DNA of 13,237 nt, from positions 1-13,237 of the forward strand of contig VKHC01000329.1 in assembly GCA_015143735.1 (NCBI GenBank), read 5' to 3'. Below are positions 10,301 through 13,237 of this stretch, one piece after another (the first letter of the stretch is position 1; every line of letters starts with the position of its first letter). The notes beneath the pieces are model-generated. The model searched no databases and was not told the DNA's origin. It was given only the letters and a program-made list of their open reading frames with translations. Source of the DNA: Synura sp. LO234KE. Its lineage: Eukaryota; Sar; Synurophyceae; Synurales; Mallomonadaceae. The position numbers and the translations under genes were made by a program.

Positions 10301-11779
10301 ATTGGACCGTTTTATCATCCATCTTGGCGAATTTCAGTTTTGAATCGACAGTGCTTTGCGAAGCTGCGAGTCGGGGGGAGCGTATAAAGAATGATACTCG
10401 TCGATACTGGTCGGTACTCGTGTCAAAAAGTGCGCGAAGAAAAATTTTCCTTCTTGTTGATAAAATTTTTGGTACTTTTCGTGATGAGTTATCTCGTACG
10501 AGACAGCGAATAGAGACTCTCCTGCGAGAGAGTGATCGCAAATGTCGAGGACATGGCGCTGAAGTACAGCAATCGTTTCGAACCAAAAGAAACGGTCAAA
10601 GAGTTCCCATATGGTCTGAAGATCTAGAGGCTGCGATTATGGACAAGTCCTCTCTTGAAATCCAGCCGAACAACAATCGTAGGGATGAAACGGATAATCC
10701 TCGTGAGTTCAGTCCCAGGACTAGCAACAAAAACAACGATAACAACAGTGGGCCTCAGAAATCCTTCCTTGTGGAGGAGATGCCCCTGCTCTCCGTGTTG
10801 TGTTCGAAGCCCCTTTGCGGGACTGTCCTACGCGCCATTATTTCCCTCTTTAATTTTCACGACAACACCGTTAAAGTGCAGGTAGCCATTAACAAGCGCT
10901 GTCAATACAGTGGCGAGAAGAGGTTGATAAAGTTAGTGGAGCAAGTGTATGGTGCTGCTAATCGACTATTAGCGAAAACCCGCGCGAGTACCTTTCAAGT
11001 AAAGAGCATTACCTTCCTATCTCCGAGTGTTATCTTTTCATTCTTTTCATTTATGACTGCGTGAAATAGGAATCAGGGTCGATTGTTGGGGCCTGTGAAG
11101 TCATACTTCTGGAAGCCTTGGTTGGTATATGTTGGCATCCTCCGTTGCTTGAGGCACCCTCGCACTCGAGCAAGCAAAAGTCCACTTTACGGCGCCTCGT
11201 TAAGGTTGAAAATATTCGGAATACTATAGATTCAGATACCCGCGGCTATTCAAATACCAGCGTGAAGAAGGGATCGAGTTCTGACGAGATTTCGGATTTA
11301 GAATTTGGCGGAGCATTCGTAAGAAACGGCTTTGAATTCGGTAATCTATCACCTTTCATATTACCCTTAAGATATTGGAGATGATATAGATAAGCTCCAG
11401 TGTTGCTTCTATCATTGAAATAAATTTATTTTTAAACGCAGTCTCAGACCCCATTTTGCACCGTTTGAAGAGGAAACGGCGTCGAAAAGGTGCGCTTCCT
11501 CTCCTGGTATAATTGTATCACATATTTTATATAGCCTGCGTGTTGAGAACATACTCGTTCAACCAGTGGGAATCTCTACAAAGCGAATGAATGGCTTTTC
11601 GTATTTTTATTTTTATGGTTCGCCGATCAGATTCACTTGAAGCTCCTTCGACAATTGTTGCGTCCACCCCAGAGCTGCTCAGTCGGAACCAGATAATAAA
11701 CGCCTGGTTGCAAGAGGGTCGGTGGGACGACGAATCTGACGACGATGTATATGCAGACTTAGAAGACTTCATCGTTTGA
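4373..11779 (+). CDS. FANCI: FANCI-like Fanconi anemia ID2-complex protein (11 exons, 2144 aa)
   Basis: Exons: 4373-4513, 4566-4651, 4726-6764, 6890-7351, 7446-8966, 9050-9150, 9235-9518, 9666-10998, 11070-11340, 11442-11489, 11631-11779. All junctions are GT-AG, phases agree and the total is 6435 nt. FANCI pairs with FANCD2 as the monoubiquitinated clamp in DNA crosslink repair. Landmarks match human FANCI in order: REYVRLIHICLEVL (~63-74); an LG...LE...R helix (560-600); LPIGESLRLLW to the LHDVAIAL helix (720-752), just before SAVKAFLWIL (883-892), the ubiquitination-site helix; PVAIFSLVSVCAMIYTELDL (~1112); RFFIPAPQPLRLL followed by EDPSEHQRICQSV (~1525-1560); and GRDIRGRCSLIEG (~1703). 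A basic signal KRKRRRK (2090-2095) and an acidic tail follow. Human FANCI has about 1330 aa; the excess is mostly Ser/Pro/Arg-rich insertions. The start has a good context (A at -3, G at +4) after an in-frame stop. A different giant helical-repeat protein is possible but less likely. Confidence 0.7.
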
Positions 11780-12070
11780 CTTTCAACCTATTGACTTCTT
11801 CTTATTTAGTCGTGGATTCGAAACTTAAACATATGCTAAATTCTTCAGGACAATCATTGAATGCTTTTAATCATAATATCACCTGAATATTTAGCAGTTA
11901 ATTGCTATTTAGGTCAAGCTTGATGTTCTTTCAAAAGTCAATGTCACAGAATACACCACTACGATAAATCAGACGGATATTTTTACTTGCGCCCGGTGCC
12001 TTCAGATTCTTGTCCCGACGATGAAAACAGCAAGGTGGAGCCCTCCTGACTAGTAGTTGTCCCCCTGACC
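11780..12070. other. 3' flank of the FANCI-like gene, no clear gene
   Basis: AT-rich in its first half, where 3' UTR and polyadenylation signals are expected; no single signal stands out. A 41-codon open stretch from 11924 to a TGA at 12047-12049 reads protein-like (YDKSDGYFYLRPVPSDS) but has no ATG. It could be an exon that splices from AGCAAG/GTGGAG to the open stretch at 12157, or chance. Confidence 0.3.
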
Positions 12071-12336
12071 ATGTCGCTACAACTAATTCATGAAGTTCTT
12101 AATGAAATCAGGTAAATTCTTGTTTATAACTGATATGGTTATTAGTTAGCAGCAAGAGGAGGAGTGCGCCCACTCCAACTCCACCACATAGTGGTTGTCG
12201 TTTAAGACGGACTCAGTATAAAGATAGAATAACTTCCCGAAAATACCCGAGCAAACTAGTAGCTACTCTCTATGAACCGAGACTGGCTAGTCCAGAGAAC
12301 GAGTGGCATCGGTGGACTAAAATTTTTACTCTATAG
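12071..12336 (+). CDS. possible small two-exon gene, 74 aa, hypothetical
   Basis: An ATG at 12071 opens 13 codons (MSLQLIHEVLNEI) to a GTAAAT donor at 12112. The acceptor near 12146-12152 (TTAGCAG, a tandem NAG-NAG site) leads into 61 stop-free codons. These are basic and Pro-rich at first (KRRSAPTPTPPHS), later with WHRWTKIFTL, ending in TAG at 12334-12336. The 41-nt intron is shorter than others here. The stop falls inside the first CTATAG of the repeat block, so the reading frame ends where the repeat begins. No family is recognised. An alternative model joins the second part to the open stretch ending near 12030. Sixty stop-free codons occur by chance often enough that this is a candidate only. 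Confidence 0.2.
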
Positions 12337-12351
12337 AATCGGTGTAGAGTA

Positions 12352-12717
12352 ACCGTAAATAGAGTGGTAGAATGACCGTAAAAAGAATTCTATATATGGG
12401 TTCTATATACGGTTTACGCGCTCAAAAACAGAAAGGCACTATAGGGTGACTCAATAGAATCTTCTATAGAGTTTTTCTTTAGAATGCTTCTATAGGGTGG
12501 TTCTAAAGAATGGATTCTATAGAGTTTTACTTAAGAATTATTCTATAGGAGGGCTCTAAAGAAAGAATTCTATAGAGTTTTCCTGAAGAATTACCCTATA
12601 GAGTGGTTCTAAATCACCGTAAAAAGAGTTGCTCTGAAAAGGGAATGCCGTAAAAAGAGTACCGTAAAAAGAGTACTAGCTTTAGTATTTCCGTAGATAG
12701 GATGCGGTAAAAAGAAC
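12352..12717 (+). repeat. dispersed 14-mer family RCCGTAAAAAGAGT
   Basis: Copies: ACCGTAAATAGAGT at 12352, ACCGTAAAAAGAAT at 12375, ACCGTAAAAAGAGT at 12616, GCCGTAAAAAGAGT at 12647, ACCGTAAAAAGAGT at 12661 and GCGGTAAAAAGAAC at 12704. The copies at 12647 and 12661 are directly adjacent. They flank the 53-bp array on both sides in the same orientation. Confidence 0.85.
12462..12616 (+). repeat. three tandem 53-bp units
   Basis: Units start at 12462, 12515 and 12568, each with TTCTATAGAGTTTT; the third decays into a 14-mer at 12616. Each unit has two related halves of about 26 and 27 bp: TTCTATAGAGTTTT..CTTTAGAAT and TTCTATAGGGTGGTTCTAAAGAAT. A diverged half-unit (CACTATAGGGTGACTCAATAGAAT) precedes the array at about 12438. 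In unit 1 TTCTTTAGAA (12475-12484) and TTCTAAAGAA (12501-12510) are reverse complements, so each unit could fold. Confidence 0.85.
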
Positions 12718-12728
12718 CCTAACCCTAA
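12715..12728. repeat. telomere-like (CCCTAA)2
   Basis: AACCCTAACCCTAA, two units of the TTAGGG-type telomere repeat on the C-rich strand, joined directly to the last 14-mer copy. Two units can occur by chance, but the position at the edge of the repeat block is notable. Confidence 0.5.
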
Positions 12729-13237
12729 TCTCTATTCTAGCGCGGTACTAGGAAACAGACTGAGCCACTTAGATAAGCATAGGTATATTTAAATGTTACA
12801 TACTAGTAAGCCAAGTGCAACATTCTGTTAACCACAACATCTCCCGTCCACTGTTCCAAAAAATCTGCGGCAGTTCGGGCTGTCCGGTGTGGACTGACTT
12901 GTGTGGGCTATTTCGGATAAGAATCATATCAGCACCAATCAAAAATTTCTCTTGGAAATTTACATAAGCACAATTCTTATTTGATTCACACTAGTTTTTA
13001 GGTCTCTCAGATCTTCAACAACTTAGTATACGCTATTCTAAGGGTGTTTATTGCTTCACCCGCTTTTATCCAGTGAGCGATGGAACTCTGGTTTCCCCAC
13101 GAGTATTACTTTTTTGAATAAATAGATAATATTAGTTATTAACAAAATTCTATTTCTTCGTAGTCGAGCATAACTTGCAATTCTCTTCCTTTTCCTCTTT
13201 CTCGCCATTTTCGTCTCTACAGACACATCTTAATTAT
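12729..13237. other. right end of window, no clear gene
   Basis: Stop-free protein-like fragments occur on the plus strand: about 20 codons near 12837 (QHLPSTVPKNLRQF) and 40 codons at 12995-13117 (GLSDLQQLSIRYSKGVYCF, ending in TGA, preceded by a TTTTTAG acceptor-like site). None has a start codon or a recognisable family. The last 60 bases are pyrimidine-rich. They may be remnants or exons of a gene continuing outside the window. Confidence 0.3.

Larger units (their letters stand above)
12328..12728. repeat. composite repeat block (53-bp tandem units, 14-mers, telomere-like end)
   Basis: A ~400-bp AT-rich block built from a few words. It opens with ACTCTATAGAAT (12328-12339), the reverse complement of ATTCTATAGAGT found at 12514 and 12567. 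It goes on with a 14-mer family, a 13-bp duplicate (TTCTATATATGGG / TTCTATATACGG, 12388-12412), the 53-bp tandem array, more 14-mers and finally CCCTAACCCTAA. It does not resemble any transposon protein-coding element. It may be a MITE-like or satellite-like element. Confidence 0.75.

Noticed and set aside
11411-11441. AATAAA-like polyadenylation signal
   Set aside because: It lies inside an intron of the FANCI-like gene just before a good acceptor, and downstream exons continue the frame.

Overview
The window is nuclear DNA of a eukaryote. Its genes are monocistronic, face both ways and carry GT-AG introns of about 50-150 bases. One product has what looks like a three-part plastid/lumen presequence with Phe just after the signal peptide, the arrangement typical of algae with secondary red plastids. 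With the KOW-tailed lumenal protein it encodes, this suggests a photosynthetic stramenopile or a relative; the exact group cannot be read from the sequence.

Layout: 64-1122 (-) is a PRCC-family nuclear protein. About 90 bp away and divergent, 1213-2228 (+) is a two-exon thylakoid-lumen protein with a helical PsbQ-like part and a C-terminal KOW-like part. From 2229 to 4372 no intact gene is evident; 3048-3582 holds what may be a decayed coding region with an internal 64-bp imperfect duplication, and a (TAA)n tract lies near 3784-3810.

4373-11779 (+) is the main gene. Joining 11 exons by hand gives one open frame of 2144 codons plus stop. It matches the helical-repeat protein FANCI at several ordered landmarks, but is about 1.6 times the usual length, lacks a lysine at the expected monoubiquitination position, carries its basic nuclear signal on a 48-nt exon and ends in an acidic tail.

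11780-13237 has no clear gene, apart from a weak two-exon candidate at 12071-12336. It contains a striking repeat block at 12328-12728: three 53-bp tandem units, several copies of a 14-mer (consensus RCCGTAAAAAGAGT), and two telomere-like CCCTAA units joined to the last 14-mer.

The genes do not form a pathway. PRCC (splicing/nuclear), the lumenal protein (photosystem) and FANCI (DNA crosslink repair) are independent. All exon joins come from reading frame and splice consensus only; homology calls rest on remembered family sequences and were not computed.
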